Of a stretch of DNA of 64,000 nt, positions 54,765 through 64,000 are shown in pieces. The notes below the pieces were generated by a model. That model made no database searches. It saw only the letters and a list, made by a program, of their open reading frames with translations, and was not told the DNA's origin. This DNA comes from an uncultured Bacteroidales bacterium (GTDB taxonomy: Bacteria; Bacteroidota; Bacteroidia; Bacteroidales; Bacteroidaceae). Every line of letters starts with the position of its first letter. Positions within the stretch are counted from its first letter, which is position 1. The stretch is taken from contig CASFRV010000001.1 in NCBI GenBank assembly GCA_949297215.1, forward strand, positions 248,001 through 312,000, in the 5' to 3' direction. Both the position numbers and the translations under genes were made by a program.

Positions 54765-54835
54765 GTACTTTCCACCTTACCCACGAAAGAAAAAGTGCTT
54801 TTTTTTGCCCTCGTCCTTTTTTTGCAGGCCGGGAA

Positions 54836-54867
54836 GTTGCCCGTCAGTGGGCGAAATCATAAATTTG
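54836..54867 (+). promoter_or_regulatory. Promoter for recF
   Basis: GTTG (54836-54839) and TAAATTTG (54860-54867), 20-bp spacer, 20 bp before the recF ATG. Confidence 0.6.
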
Positions 54868-54887
54868 TGTCAAAAAAACGAGGCGGG

Positions 54888-55985
54888 ATGATACTTGAAC
54901 GCATTTCCATCGTCAATTACAGAAATATAGAGGAGGCAACGCTCGATTTTTCGCCGGGCGTCAACTGCTTTGTGGGGGCCAACGGCATGGGCAAGACCAA
55001 TCTGCTCGACGCCGTCTATTATCTCTCGTTCTGCAAGAGCGCGTCGAACCCGCAGGATGCCGCCAACATACGCCATGGAGCCGGCTTTTTCCTGCTTCAG
55101 GGCAGCTACCGCAGCGAGGAGGGCACCGAGGCTAACGTGTCGTGCGCCGTAAAAGCCGGGAGCCCGAAGCGCGTGAAATGGGACGACAAGCCCTACCGCC
55201 GGCTTGCTGAACATGTGGGAAAAATCCCGCTGGTGATGATTTCACCCTCCGACTCGGCCCTCGTCGGCGGGGCAAGCGAGGAGCGCCGCCGCTTTATGGA
55301 CGTGGTTATCTCGCAACATGATGCGGCTTATCTGGACAGCCTGGTGCGCTATGGCCGCACCTTGCAGCAGCGCAATGCCCTGTTGCGGCGGGAAGAAGAG
55401 CCCGACTGGAACCTCATGTCCGTGCTCGAAGAGATGATGGCGCAGGACGCCGCGCTGATCTATCAGCGCAGGGCGGCTTTTGTGGAGGATTTTCGCCCGG
55501 TGTTCCGCGAAATTTATGCCGGCCTGTGCAACGGCGCGGCCGAAACGGTGGATATCGAGTATGTGTCGCACGGAGCGCGGGGCGACCTGCTGCCACAGCT
55601 GCGCGACGGACGGGTCAAGGAACGCATCGTGGGCTATACGCTCCACGGCGTGCACAAGGACGAGTTGCAACTCCTCTTCAACGGGTTTCCGGTGAAGCGC
55701 GAAGGCTCGCAGGGGCAGATGAAGACCTATTTCATAGCCATGAAGCTGGCGCAGTATCTTTATTTAAAAGAGCGGGGCGAGCGCCGCACGCCGCTGTTGC
55801 TCATGGACGACATTTTCGACAAGCTGGACGCAGGCCGCGTGGGGCGCATCATCGATTATGTTTCGGGCAGCGCTTTCGGCCAACTCTTCATCACCGATAC
55901 CAACCGCAGTCATTTGGATTTGATTTTGGGGACGTCGGCGTGCGACTACCGCTTGTTCAACGTTAAAGACGGAAAGGTGAGCTGA
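54888..55985 (+). CDS. recF: DNA replication and repair protein RecF
   Basis: 365-residue SMC-like ATPase that loads RecA at single-strand gaps. Walker A GANGMGKT (30-37), then FCKSASN; signature SQGQMKTYFIAMKLAQY; Walker B LLLMDDIFDKLD. Length is standard. ATG 54888 is at the start of homology (MILERISIVNYRNIEEA). The DUF721 gene follows with a 1-bp gap, so they are co-expressed. Confidence 0.96.
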   Translation: MILERISIVNYRNIEEATLDFSPGVNCFVGANGMGKTNLLDAVYYLSFCKSASNPQDAANIRHGAGFFLLQGSYRSEEGTEANVSCAVKAGSPKRVKWDDKPYRRLAEHVGKIPLVMISPSDSALVGGASEERRRFMDVVISQHDAAYLDSLVRYGRTLQQRNALLRREEEPDWNLMSVLEEMMAQDAALIYQRRAAFVEDFRPVFREIYAGLCNGAAETVDIEYVSHGARGDLLPQLRDGRVKERIVGYTLHGVHKDELQLLFNGFPVKREGSQGQMKTYFIAMKLAQYLYLKERGERRTPLLLMDDIFDKLDAGRVGRIIDYVSGSAFGQLFITDTNRSHLDLILGTSACDYRLFNVKDGKVS

Positions 55986-55986
55986 T

Positions 55987-56277
55987 ATGGAGCGACGGAA
56001 AGCCGAAGAGCTGGGAAGCGTCATTATGCGCTATCTTCGTTTGCAGGGCCTCGAAGCGCCGCTCAACGAGTACCGCCTGGTCGAAGCCTGGCCGGCGGTG
56101 GCGGGCAGCGCCGTGGCTGCCTATACCGACTGCCTGCGCATTTATAATCAGAAACTTTACGTCAAATTGAAATCGCCGGCCTTGCGGGCCAACTTGATGA
56201 TGGAGCGCGGACGCCTGGTGCGCAGCTTGAACGAGGCGGTGGGCGCCTCCGTCATCGTGGATATCGTTTTTTCCTGA
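55987..56277 (+). CDS. DUF721/DciA-like protein
   Basis: 96-residue protein with the DUF721 pattern: WPAVAGSAVAAYTDCLRIYNQKLYVKLKSPALRANLMM in two halves, ending in a helix and a short strand. DciA, the characterised relative, loads the replicative helicase DnaB in bacteria without DnaC. Its position one base after recF supports a replication or repair role, but the family is broad. The ends of this gene and of lysA converge. A GC-rich hairpin at 56315-56351 lies between them. Confidence 0.82.
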   Translation: MERRKAEELGSVIMRYLRLQGLEAPLNEYRLVEAWPAVAGSAVAAYTDCLRIYNQKLYVKLKSPALRANLMMERGRLVRSLNEAVGASVIVDIVFS

Positions 56278-56314
56278 CCGGCCGGCAGGGAGCGTTTCCC
56301 GCCTGTATACAGCA

Positions 56315-56351
56315 CAGCCCGGAAATCGTGTGAACGGTGGTTTCCGGGCTG
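56315..56351. terminator. Possible bidirectional terminator between DUF721 gene and lysA
   Basis: CAGCCCGGAAA (56315-56325) pairs with TTTCCGGGCTG (56341-56351). There is no T-run on either side, so confidence is low despite the convergent setting. Confidence 0.4.
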
Positions 56352-56376
56352 CATGGTAGAGTGTGGTTTCGTAAAA

Positions 56377-57543
56377 TCAGAGTTCGTCGTCAAGATAGGC
56401 CTGCGGCAGGGAGCGGCAGTTGTAGGTCGAAGCCATAACTTCGCCATAGGCGCCGGCAGAACGGAACGCCATCAGGTCGCCGCGCGACGAGGGGGGCAGA
56501 GGCATGTCTTTCACAAACACATCGCTGCTTTCGCAGATGGGGCCCACCACGTCGTAGGTTTCCGTGCAGGCTGCACCGGCAGGAGCCGAGAGGTTCTCCA
56601 CTTTGTGGTAGGCCTGGTACATGGCGGGGCGTATCAGGTCGGTAAAGCCCGCGTCCAGGATGAGAAACTTTTTCGCTGTGCCCTGCTTCATATACAGAAC
56701 GCGTGCGACGAGGCTGCCGCACTGGGCCACGAGCGACCGGCCCAATTCGAAGTGGAGCTGCTGCCCGGGCCGCAGTTGCAGGTGGTCGCGGAAGGTCTGG
56801 AAGTAGGCGGCGAAGTCGGGGACGGGATGTGCTTCGGGCGCATCGTAGTCGATGCCCAGCCCGCCGCCGACGTTGATGCTCTCCGTGCGGATGCCCGCTT
56901 TGTCGAGTTCGTCTTGCAGCTCGTTGATGCGGGCACACAGGGCGGCGAAGGGGCGCATGTCGGTAATCTGCGAACCTATGTGGAAATGGAGGCCGACGTA
57001 CTGCACGTGCTTCAGGCGTCCGGCTTCGTCGATGGCGGCCTTCATGTCCTGCATGGCGATGCCGAACTTATTCTCGTTGAGCCCCGTCGTAATCTTGTCG
57101 TGCGTGTGTGCGTCGACGTTGGGATTGATGCGGAATGCCACGCGCGCCGTCTTCCCCATTTTTCCGGCCAGCTCGTCGATGACAGCCAGCTCGGGAAGGC
57201 TCTCAACGTTGAAGCAGGCAATGTCGTAAGCCAGCGCCGTGCGTATTTCAGCGTCGGTCTTTCCCACACCGGCGAACACAATCTTGGCAGCGGGGAAGCC
57301 GTTGCTGACGGCCCGCTCTATTTCGCCCCCGCTGACGCAGTCGGCGCCATAGCCGGCCTGCGAAATGATTTGCAGCAAGGCCGGGTTGGCGTTGGCTTTG
57401 ACGGCATAATGAATATGTGCCCCGTTAACGGCCTTTGCAGCCTCGGCAGCAGCTTTCAGCGTCGTGCGCAGCAGTTGCGTGTCGTAGAAATAGAACGGCG
57501 TCGGGAGATTCCTGAACTTTTCAATAGGGAATATACCGGTCAT
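56377..57543 (-). CDS. lysA: Diaminopimelate decarboxylase
   Basis: 388-residue PLP enzyme of alanine-racemase fold type III that makes L-lysine from meso-diaminopimelate. Seen: PLP lysine in HYAVKANANP (Lys49), glycine-rich VGGGLGIDYD, FHIGSQI, and the C-terminal active-site motif GPICESSDVF. Start overlaps the lysC stop by four bases (ATGA), so lysC and lysA are coupled: the first and last dedicated steps of lysine synthesis in one transcript. No terminator with a T-run follows. Confidence 0.96.
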   Translation of the reverse strand: MTGIFPIEKFRNLPTPFYFYDTQLLRTTLKAAAEAAKAVNGAHIHYAVKANANPALLQIISQAGYGADCVSGGEIERAVSNGFPAAKIVFAGVGKTDAEIRTALAYDIACFNVESLPELAVIDELAGKMGKTARVAFRINPNVDAHTHDKITTGLNENKFGIAMQDMKAAIDEAGRLKHVQYVGLHFHIGSQITDMRPFAALCARINELQDELDKAGIRTESINVGGGLGIDYDAPEAHPVPDFAAYFQTFRDHLQLRPGQQLHFELGRSLVAQCGSLVARVLYMKQGTAKKFLILDAGFTDLIRPAMYQAYHKVENLSAPAGAACTETYDVVGPICESSDVFVKDMPLPPSSRGDLMAFRSAGAYGEVMASTYNCRSLPQAYLDDEL

Positions 57544-58865
57544 TTCTTGGCAGCGTTGAATAGTTTGTCGCTCAAAGCTTGCAGAGCGACCCGCTTGTCA
57601 CTTTCGCGGATAAGGAAAGATATGTTGTGGTCGCTTGCGCCGTAGGAAATCATGCGTAAAGGCACTTCTTTGAGCGCATCGGCCACGATGCTCTCAAAGC
57701 CGGCGTGCGTCCAGGCCATATCGCCCACTACGCAGACGATACACATGTTTTCGTCGACCGTTACCGTTCCTAACTTCTTCAGCTCCTCCGTAATTGCTGC
57801 CAGCCGGTCTTTGTTGTCTATGCTGACGGTGACGCCAATCTCCGAGGTGGCCACCATATCAACGCTGGTGCGGTATCTTTCGAAGACTTCAAAAATCTTT
57901 CTCAGGAAGCCCGGAGCCAGCAACATGCGGCTCGACACGATTTTGATGGCTGTGATGCCGTCTTTGGCGGCTACGGCCTTGATGTTTCCGGGCAGCATTT
58001 CGTTGTTTATTATCGTGCCGGGCGCGGTTGGGTTCATCGTGTTGAGCAATCGTACCGGCACGTCGGTGAACCGTGCGGGCTGGACGCAGGTTGGGTGGAG
58101 TATTTTTGCGCCAAAATAGGCCAGCTCGGCCGCTTCTTCGAAGTTAAGCTGACGTACGGGCGTCGTGTTTTCGACAAAGCGCGGGTCGTTGTTGTGCATG
58201 CCGTCGATGTCGGTCCATATCTGGATTTCCTCGGCGCGCAGTGCGGCTCCAATGAGCGAAGCCGTGTAGTCGGAACCGCCTCGTTGCAGGTTGTCGATGC
58301 GGCCTTCGTGATCGAGGCAGATAAATCCCTGCGTAATGTACAGGTCGTACTGGCTGTTGCTTTTTAATATCGCTTTGAGCTGTTTTGCTATGTAGCTGAG
58401 CTCGGGTTCTTTGTTCTCGTCGAGCTTCAGGAAGTCGAAAGCAGAGATCAGCAGCACGTTGACGCCCGTTTCGCGCAGGTAATTGGTCATCATGTTCGTG
58501 CTCATGATTTCTCCCTGGGCGAGTATGGCTTTTTCTTCATGTTCGCCGAAGTCGGAGCTGGAAAAAGAATGCAGGTACATGAAGATTTCTTCCAGAAACT
58601 CCTTGGTCTGCTTTTTCATCTGCTCGGTGGAGTAGAGCTCGTCGACGTGTTGCATATATTTGCGGCGCAGGCCGTTGATGACGTTGTTGGCCGCTTCGGG
58701 GTTTTTCTTTTTAAAGTAGTCGGTGATTTCGACCAACGAGTTGGTCGTGCCCGACATGGCCGAGAGCACGACAATCTTTTTTCCTCCCTCGGTGATGAGC
58801 GAGGCCACATCCTTTATGCGTTGCGGTGAGCCGACAGAGGTGCCCCCGAATTTCAGTACTTTCAT
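57540..58865 (-). CDS. lysC: Aspartate kinase
   Basis: 441-residue monofunctional aspartokinase, first step of the aspartate family pathway. The nucleotide site VLKFGGTSVG is at 3-12, followed by SAMSGTTN and EIMSTNMM. The catalytic domain includes RGGSDYTASLIGAAL, DIDGMHNNDPR and FGAKILHP. Residues about 310-441 form two ACT domains, the usual site of lysine or threonine feedback (KIVSSRML; EIGVTVSID). It has no homoserine dehydrogenase fusion. No promoter was seen in the 48-bp gap to ftsE, so it may be read from farther upstream. Confidence 0.96.
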   Translation of the reverse strand: MKVLKFGGTSVGSPQRIKDVASLITEGGKKIVVLSAMSGTTNSLVEITDYFKKKNPEAANNVINGLRRKYMQHVDELYSTEQMKKQTKEFLEEIFMYLHSFSSSDFGEHEEKAILAQGEIMSTNMMTNYLRETGVNVLLISAFDFLKLDENKEPELSYIAKQLKAILKSNSQYDLYITQGFICLDHEGRIDNLQRGGSDYTASLIGAALRAEEIQIWTDIDGMHNNDPRFVENTTPVRQLNFEEAAELAYFGAKILHPTCVQPARFTDVPVRLLNTMNPTAPGTIINNEMLPGNIKAVAAKDGITAIKIVSSRMLLAPGFLRKIFEVFERYRTSVDMVATSEIGVTVSIDNKDRLAAITEELKKLGTVTVDENMCIVCVVGDMAWTHAGFESIVADALKEVPLRMISYGASDHNISFLIRESDKRVALQALSDKLFNAAKK

Positions 58866-58913
58866 CTTTTTCGCGTGTTGTTAGTTATGGATAATGTGAA
58901 CCGGCATTGCCGT

Positions 58914-59636
58914 TCAGTCGGTCAGAGGAGCGATGGACTGCGACGTTTCCAGTTCGATGGGAGCGTTATATTCGCCCGTCACTTCGTGGATGTGTCCGTC
59001 CTCGCAGCGATACACGATGCCGGGATACTGTTGCAGAAGGTTGAGGTTGTGCGTCACCATTACCACGGCGGTACCTTGCTCGCATATCTCGCGAAGGATG
59101 GCAACAATCTTCTTACCCGTTTCCTGGTCGAGGTTGCCCGTCGGTTCGTCGGCCAGAATGATTTTTGGTGTATTCAGCAGGGCGCGGGCTATCGAGATGC
59201 GTTGCTGCTCGCCGCCGCTGAGCTCGTGCGGAAAGCGGTCGGCCTTGTCGGGCAGGCCCACCATGTCGAGCACTTCGGCGATGCGGTCGTTCCGTTCCGT
59301 TTTCTTTTTCCATCCCGTGGAGCGCAGCACGAAGTTCAGGTTTTCGGCCACGGTGCGGTCGCTCAGCAGCTGAAAGTCCTGGAAGATGATGCCCAGCTGC
59401 CGCCGCAGGTCGGGGATGCGTTTGCGTTTCAGCTTGCACAGGTCGTAGCCAAGGATCGAGGCCTCGCCCGTTTTGACGGGCAGTTCGCCGTAGAGCGTTT
59501 TCAGCAGGGAGCTTTTTCCCGAGCCCACCTTACCTATTATATATACAAACTCGTTCTCGTCCACGTGGAAGTCCACGTTTTCCAGGACGGTCTTGTTTTC
59601 CTGCCGGATGTCGGCGGCTTTGAGTTCTATGAGCAT
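58914..59636 (-). CDS. ftsE: FtsE-like ABC transporter ATPase
   Basis: 240-residue ATP-binding cassette: Walker A GKVGSGKSS (35-43), Q-loop DFQLLSDRTV, signature LSGGEQQR, Walker B IILADEPTGNLD, H-loop THN. It matches the FtsE/LolD group; the GKVGSGKSSLLKTLYGELP start and IFQDFQLLSDRTV favour FtsE. FtsE pairs with the membrane protein FtsX to activate wall hydrolases in cell division. No ftsX is next to it here, which is a departure from the usual order. LolD-like or another partner remains possible. Confidence 0.87.
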   Translation of the reverse strand: MLIELKAADIRQENKTVLENVDFHVDENEFVYIIGKVGSGKSSLLKTLYGELPVKTGEASILGYDLCKLKRKRIPDLRRQLGIIFQDFQLLSDRTVAENLNFVLRSTGWKKKTERNDRIAEVLDMVGLPDKADRFPHELSGGEQQRISIARALLNTPKIILADEPTGNLDQETGKKIVAILREICEQGTAVVMVTHNLNLLQQYPGIVYRCEDGHIHEVTGEYNAPIELETSQSIAPLTD

Positions 59637-59679
59637 GGTGAGGTATGTAATGAAGTCGTCTTGAAGCTGTATGGGCGCG

Positions 59680-61461
59680 TCAGTCGAGCTTGAGCACGGC
59701 CAGGAAGGCCTTTTGGGGCACTTGCACGTTGCCTATCTCTTTCATGCGTTTCTTTCCCCGCTTCTGTTTTTCAAGGAGTTTGCGCTTTCGGCTGATATCG
59801 CCGCCGTAGCATTTTGCCGTCACGTCCTTGCGCACCTGCTTCACGGTTTCGCGGGCTATGATCTTCGCACCTATGGCAGCCTGGATGGCTATGTCGAACT
59901 GCTGGCGGGGGAGCAGCTCTTTCAGCTTTTCGCACATGCGCCGCCCGAAGGTTACGGAGTTGTCCACGTGCGTCAGCGTCGACAGGGCGTCCACGGGTTC
60001 GCCGTTCAGGAGGATGTCCAGCTTCACCAGCTTCGAGGGTCGGAACTCGATGGGGTGATAGTCGAACGAGGCGTAGCCTTTCGATATAGATTTCAGCTTG
60101 TCGTAAAAGTCGATGACGATTTCTGCCAGCGGCATGTCGTAGTAGAGCTCCACGCGGTCTCCCGACACGTATTCCTGCTTCACCAGTTCGCCCCGTTTGC
60201 CCAGGCACAGCGTCATGATGGAGCCGATGTAGTCGGTGCGGGTGATGATGGAGGCGCGTATGTAGGGTTCCTCGATGTGGTCGATCTCCGTGGCGTCGGG
60301 CATGCCGGCCGGGTTGTGCACTTCCTTCATCACCCCGTGCTTGTCGAAGACGTGGTAGCTCACGTTCGGCACGGTCGTGATGACGTTCATGTTGAACTCG
60401 CGGTCCAGCCGCTCTTGAACGATTTCCATGTGGAGCAGTCCCAGAAATCCGCAGCGGAAGCCGAAGCCCAAGGCCACCGACGATTCCGGCGAAAACGACA
60501 GCGAGGCGTCGTTCAGTTGCAGTTTTTCCAGGCTGGCGCGCAGGTTTTCAAAGTCCTCCGTTTCCACGGGATATACGCCGGCAAACACCATCGGCTTCAC
60601 CTCTTCGAAGCCCTCGATGGCTTTTTCGCAGGGGCGTGCCACGGCCGTAATGGTGTCGCCCACCTTGACCTCCGTGGCGGTCTTGATGCCGCTGACGATG
60701 TAGCCCACGTCGCCGCAGTGCAGGGCGTCGCGTGGCGACAGGTCCATTTTCAGCACGCCCACCTCGTCGGCCGAATATTTCTTTTTCGTGTTGACAAAGA
60801 GCACGTCCTCGCCTTTGTGTATCGAGCCGTTCACAATCTTGAAGTAGGCGATGATGCCCCGGAACGAGTTGAACACGCTGTCGAATATCAAGGCTTGCAG
60901 CGGAGCGTTTTCGTCGCCCGTCGGTGCCGGTATGCGTTCCACGACGGCGCGCAATATCTCGTCCACGCCCTGTCCCGTCCGTCCCGAGGCCCGGATGATC
61001 TCTTCGCGCTTGCATCCCAGGAGGTCTATGATTTCGTCCTCCACCACTTCGGGCATCGAGTTGACCATGTCGCATTTGTTCAAGACGGGTATGATCTCCA
61101 AGTCGTGTTCGATGGCCATGTAGAGGTTGGATATGGTCTGTGCCTGGACGCCTTGAGTCGAGTCTACCACGAGCAGGCAGCCCTCGCAGGCTGCTATGCT
61201 GCGGCTCACCTCGTACGAAAAGTCCACGTGGCCCGGCGTGTCGATGAGGTTGAGCGTGTATTTCTCGCCGTCGAGCTCATATTCCATTTGTATGGCGTGG
61301 CTTTTGATGGTGATGCCCCGTTCGCGTTCCAGGTCCATGTCGTCGAGCATTTGGCCCTCGGTCACCTGTATGGTGCGTGTGCGTTCCAGCAGGCGGTCGG
61401 CCAGCGTGCTCTTTCCGTGGTCAATGTGGGCAATGATGCAGAAGTTGCGGATATGTTTCAT
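59680..61461 (-). CDS. lepA: Elongation factor 4 (LepA)
   Basis: 593-residue translational GTPase that acts on the ribosome, assisting assembly or back-translocation. G1 AHIDHGKST (11-19), G3 DTPGHVDF, G4 NKCD; domain II and the LepA-specific C-terminal domain ([22 protein letters not shown]) are present. ATG 61461 is at the conserved start [14 protein letters not shown]; 28 codons upstream are open but contain only intergenic sequence with a hairpin (61498-61517). Confidence 0.97.
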   Translation of the reverse strand: MKHIRNFCIIAHIDHGKSTLADRLLERTRTIQVTEGQMLDDMDLERERGITIKSHAIQMEYELDGEKYTLNLIDTPGHVDFSYEVSRSIAACEGCLLVVDSTQGVQAQTISNLYMAIEHDLEIIPVLNKCDMVNSMPEVVEDEIIDLLGCKREEIIRASGRTGQGVDEILRAVVERIPAPTGDENAPLQALIFDSVFNSFRGIIAYFKIVNGSIHKGEDVLFVNTKKKYSADEVGVLKMDLSPRDALHCGDVGYIVSGIKTATEVKVGDTITAVARPCEKAIEGFEEVKPMVFAGVYPVETEDFENLRASLEKLQLNDASLSFSPESSVALGFGFRCGFLGLLHMEIVQERLDREFNMNVITTVPNVSYHVFDKHGVMKEVHNPAGMPDATEIDHIEEPYIRASIITRTDYIGSIMTLCLGKRGELVKQEYVSGDRVELYYDMPLAEIVIDFYDKLKSISKGYASFDYHPIEFRPSKLVKLDILLNGEPVDALSTLTHVDNSVTFGRRMCEKLKELLPRQQFDIAIQAAIGAKIIARETVKQVRKDVTAKCYGGDISRKRKLLEKQKRGKKRMKEIGNVQVPQKAFLAVLKLD

Positions 61462-61497
61462 CAGATGTCCTTTTCTTGAATGAGTGGGATAGGGGCG

Positions 61498-61517
61498 GGC
61501 CGGAGGCTTCTCCGGCC
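61498..61517 (-). other. Short hairpin between rfbC and lepA
   Basis: GGCCGGAG / CTCCGGCC, 8 bp with a 4-nt loop (GCTT on the plus strand). No T-run follows on the minus strand, so it is not a clear terminator. It may only slow or stabilise the transcript. Confidence 0.35.
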
Positions 61518-61522
61518 GCGGT

Positions 61523-62077
61523 TCAGAACTTTTCGGCCTCGGCAAAGCTCACGGCGCGGTGCAGGTCCTTTTCCGAGAGCAGCACGCGCGCCGGGTCGGT
61601 GATGGGCCAGGCTATGCCCAGGTCGGGGTCGTCGTAGCGGATGCTGCGCTCGGCTTGCGGGGCGTAGACGTTGTCCACCTTGTAGGTGAATACGGCCGTA
61701 TCCGACAGCACCTGGAAGCCGTGGGCAAACCCGCGGGGGATGAACAGCTGACGGTTGTTTTCCCCGCTGAGCTCCACGGCCACATGGCGGCCGAAGGTGG
61801 GCGAGCCGTGCCGCAGGTCGACGGCCACGTCGACCACGCGGCCCGTGATGACGCGCACGAGCTTGGCCTGTGAAAATTCGCCCCGCTGGTAGTGGAGTCC
61901 GCGCAGGACGCCGAGCGACGACTTCGACTGGTTGTCCTGTATGAAGTCGACCGCCAGGCCTGTGTGGCTGTCGAAATCCTCCTTGCGGTAGGTCTCCATG
62001 AAGTAGCCCCGCGGGTCGTCAAAGATGCGGGGTTCCAGGATCCATACCCCCTCGATGTCAGTGGCTGTATATTTCAT
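61523..62077 (-). CDS. rfbC: dTDP-4-dehydrorhamnose 3,5-epimerase
   Basis: 184-residue cupin-fold epimerase of dTDP-L-rhamnose synthesis. Seen: [20 protein letters not shown], active-site His62 in [22 protein letters not shown] and the C-terminal half with [12 protein letters not shown]. rfbA, rfbB and rfbD are not nearby. It lies one base after the clpC stop codon. Its product could feed the polysaccharide locus at 42-52 kb. Confidence 0.95.
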   Translation of the reverse strand: MKYTATDIEGVWILEPRIFDDPRGYFMETYRKEDFDSHTGLAVDFIQDNQSKSSLGVLRGLHYQRGEFSQAKLVRVITGRVVDVAVDLRHGSPTFGRHVAVELSGENNRQLFIPRGFAHGFQVLSDTAVFTYKVDNVYAPQAERSIRYDDPDLGIAWPITDPARVLLSEKDLHRAVSFAEAEKF

Positions 62078-62078
62078 G

Positions 62079-64000
62079 TCAGTCAGTTTGTTCGTTGCTG
62101 TTTTCTTCGCCGGTGAGCCGCACCGTCAGTTCGCCGGCTCCCTCCTTGCACCCCACGGCGATGCGTGTGGCCGCGTGCTCCTTTTCGCCCTCGAAGCCGG
62201 CCTCCATGAGCGTTTCGCAGATGGGGTCTTCCACGTAGGTCTGAATGGCGCGTTTCAGCGAGCGGGCGCCATAGCGCGGGTCGAAGCCTTTGCTCACGAT
62301 GAAGGCGCGTGCCTCGGGCGTCACGTCGAGACGGTAGCCCATGCCCTTGATGCGTCCGGCCAGCGCGGCCAGTTCGAGGTCGGCAATGCGTCCGGCAGCC
62401 TCTTTGTCGAGGGCGTCGAACATGATGATGTCGTCCAGGCGGTTCAGAAACTCGGGTGCAAACTGCTTTTGCAGGGCTTTTTTCACGATGTCCTCGGCCT
62501 GGCGGGCGTCGGCCGTGCGCGAGCCCGTCTGTGTGAAGCCCACGCCCGTTCCAAACTCGCGCAGCTGGCGCGTGCCGCTGTTCGACGTCATGATGATCAC
62601 CGTGTTGCGGAAGTCGACGGTCGTGCCGTTGCCGTCGGTCAGGCGCCCTTCGTCCATCACTTGCAGCAGGATGTTGAACACGTCGCCATGCGCCTTTTCA
62701 ATCTCGTCGAGCAGCACGATGGAGTAGGGGTGGCGGCGCACCTTCTCGGTGAGCTGTCCGCCCTCCTCGTATCCCACGTATCCCGGGGGAGCTCCCACGA
62801 GGCGGCTCGTGCTGTATTTCTCCACATACTCGCTCATGTCTATTCGGATGAGGGCGTCGGCCGAGCCAAACATAAACTCGACCAGCGTCTTCACCAGGTG
62901 CGTCTTGCCGACGCCCGTCGGGCCCACAAACATGAAGGTGCCGATGGGGCGGTTGGGGTCTTTCAGGCCGATGCGGTTGCGCGTGATGGCGCGCGTCAGG
63001 CGTTCGATGGCGCGGTCCTGGGCTATGACCTTTTTGGCCAGCTCCTGCCTCATGCCTTTCAGGCGTACGCTCTCCGAGCTGCGCAGGCGCTGCACGGGGA
63101 TGCCCGTCATCATCGACACGACGCCGGCCACGTGCTCGCCCGTCACGGTCTCGCGGTTTTCTTTCAGCGAGGCGCGCCAGGCTTCGTCCAGCGCTTTCAG
63201 CTCGCTTTCCTTCTGCACGACGAGATCGCGCAGGTTGGCCGCCAGTTCGTAGTGCTGGCTGGCTGCAGCTTCGTTCTTGCGCTCGCGCAGGTCGTTGATT
63301 TCCTTTTCTTTGTCCTCTATTTCCTTCGGGACGGTCATGTTCACCATGTGCGTGCGGCTGCCGGCCTCGTCCAGGGCGTCGATGGCCTTGTCGGGCAGGG
63401 CGCGGTCGGTCACGTAGCGCTCCGTAAGGCGCACGCACGCCTCCAAAGCGTCGTCCGTATAGGTCACGTTGTGGTGTTCTTCGTACTTATCCTTGATGTT
63501 CCGCAGGATGGTGAGCGTTTCGTCCGCCGTGGCGGGCTCAAGCATGATCTTCTGGAAGCGGCGTTCCAGCGCGCCGTCCTTTTCTATCGTCTTGCGGTAT
63601 TCGTCCACCGTCGTGGCACCGATACACTGCACCTCGCCGCGCGCCAGCGCCGGCTTGAGGATGTTTGCGGCGTCGAGGCTGCCGGGAGCCGACCCTGCGC
63701 CCACCATGGTGTGTATTTCGTCGACGAAGAGCACAATTTCCGGGTGGGCTTTCAGCTCGCCGATGAGGCGGCGCAGCCTTTCCTCAAACTGTCCGCGGTA
63801 TTGCGTGCCGGCCACGACGGCCGCCATGTCGAGCGCCACGATGCGTTTGCCGGCCAGCCCGCGGGGCACCTTTGCCGCTGCTATCAGCTGGGCCAGCCCC
63901 TCGACGACGGCGCTCTTGCCCACGCCCGGCTCGCCGATAAGGATGGGGTTGTTCTTTTTCCGCCGGCTCAGTATCTGGGCTATGCGCTCAATCTCGCGCT
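62079..64000 (-). CDS. clpC: ClpC-type AAA+ chaperone, 5' truncated by window edge
   Basis: About 640 residues visible, reading in from the window end. Both AAA+ modules are seen: first Walker A GEPGVGKS, ALDMAAVVAGTQYRGQFEERL, and the second GPTGVGKTHLVKTL. Between them, a UVR-like coiled segment (LRERKNEAAASQHYELAANLRDL) marks it as ClpC rather than ClpB, which has a long M-domain. The D2 Walker B is VLLDEIEKAH. ClpC cooperates with ClpP or protein quality-control partners. Ends in basic and acidic residues with no apparent extra domain. The rfbC ATG comes one base after its stop. The gene's start lies beyond 64000. Confidence 0.93.
   Translation of the reverse strand, partial: REIERIAQILSRRKKNNPILIGEPGVGKSAVVEGLAQLIAAAKVPRGLAGKRIVALDMAAVVAGTQYRGQFEERLRRLIGELKAHPEIVLFVDEIHTMVGAGSAPGSLDAANILKPALARGEVQCIGATTVDEYRKTIEKDGALERRFQKIMLEPATADETLTILRNIKDKYEEHHNVTYTDDALEACVRLTERYVTDRALPDKAIDALDEAGSRTHMVNMTVPKEIEDKEKEINDLRERKNEAAASQHYELAANLRDLVVQKESELKALDEAWRASLKENRETVTGEHVAGVVSMMTGIPVQRLRSSESVRLKGMRQELAKKVIAQDRAIERLTRAITRNRIGLKDPNRPIGTFMFVGPTGVGKTHLVKTLVEFMFGSADALIRIDMSEYVEKYSTSRLVGAPPGYVGYEEGGQLTEKVRRHPYSIVLLDEIEKAHGDVFNILLQVMDEGRLTDGNGTTVDFRNTVIIMTSNSGTRQLREFGTGVGFTQTGSRTADARQAEDIVKKALQKQFAPEFLNRLDDIIMFDALDKEAAGRIADLELAALAGRIKGMGYRLDVTPEARAFIVSKGFDPRYGARSLKRAIQTYVEDPICETLMEAGFEGEKEHAATRIAVGCKEGAGELTVRLTGEENSNEQTD

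Overview
The window is a gene-dense, GC-rich stretch of a chromosome from the order Bacteroidales (phylum Bacteroidota). The evidence is the gene content: SprA of the type IX secretion system, a sphingolipid-type serine palmitoyltransferase, aspartate carbamoyltransferase as adjacent PyrB and PyrI, trigger factor-ClpP-ClpX, and a tmRNA tag reading GENKYALAA. The promoters agree: at least seventeen intergenic sites carry the Bacteroidota -7 element TAnnTTTG, several with a TTTG -33 element about 20 bp upstream. I cannot name the genus. No insertion sequence, prophage, integrase or CRISPR array was seen; the region reads as core genome with one surface-polysaccharide locus.

Layout. 0-7 kb: the end of a TtcA-like thiolation enzyme, a lipid kinase divergent from serine palmitoyltransferase, a minus-strand operon pyrB-pyrI-flavin reductase-glyA, and rubrerythrin. 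7.3-11.8 kb: four exported proteins (GH73/LysM glucosaminidase, a tryptophan-rich protein, a FadL-type outer-membrane protein, a double-META lipoprotein). 11.9-21.6 kb: two ABC-F proteins, grpE-dnaJ-folC, an M13 metalloprotease and MetA. 21.7-29.8 kb: ruvA-sprA. 30.0-31.7 kb: a two-gene module encoding a GGGtGRT-family protein and an IscU-like scaffold. 32-41.7 kb: a MarR regulator divergent from tig, then clpP-clpX, recQ, glnS and a TPR protein. 42.0-52.0 kb: an eight-gene minus-strand polysaccharide operon (initiating sugar transferase, Wza-like exporter, Wzz, Wzx flippase, Wzy polymerase, three glycosyltransferases). 52.3-53.5 kb: an RNA island with tmRNA, two identical tRNA-Arg(ACG) genes and tRNA-Tyr(GTA). 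53.5-64 kb: ribH and a TPR membrane protein, recF-DUF721, and a minus-strand run clpC-rfbC-lepA-ftsE-lysC-lysA.

How the genes fit together. Protein quality control is well represented (tig, clpP, clpX, grpE, dnaJ, clpC, tmRNA). Lysine/diaminopimelate synthesis (lysC, lysA), pyrimidine and one-carbon metabolism (pyrBI, glyA, folC) and the cell surface (SprA, polysaccharide export, sphingolipid synthesis, GH73) make up most of the rest. The least explained parts are the GGGtGRT/IscU-like pair, a 24-bp hairpin between tig and clpP, an ABC-F protein whose second ATPase site is degenerate, and the tryptophan-rich exported protein. Domain boundaries and promoter calls come from reading the sequence by eye; no database search was run.
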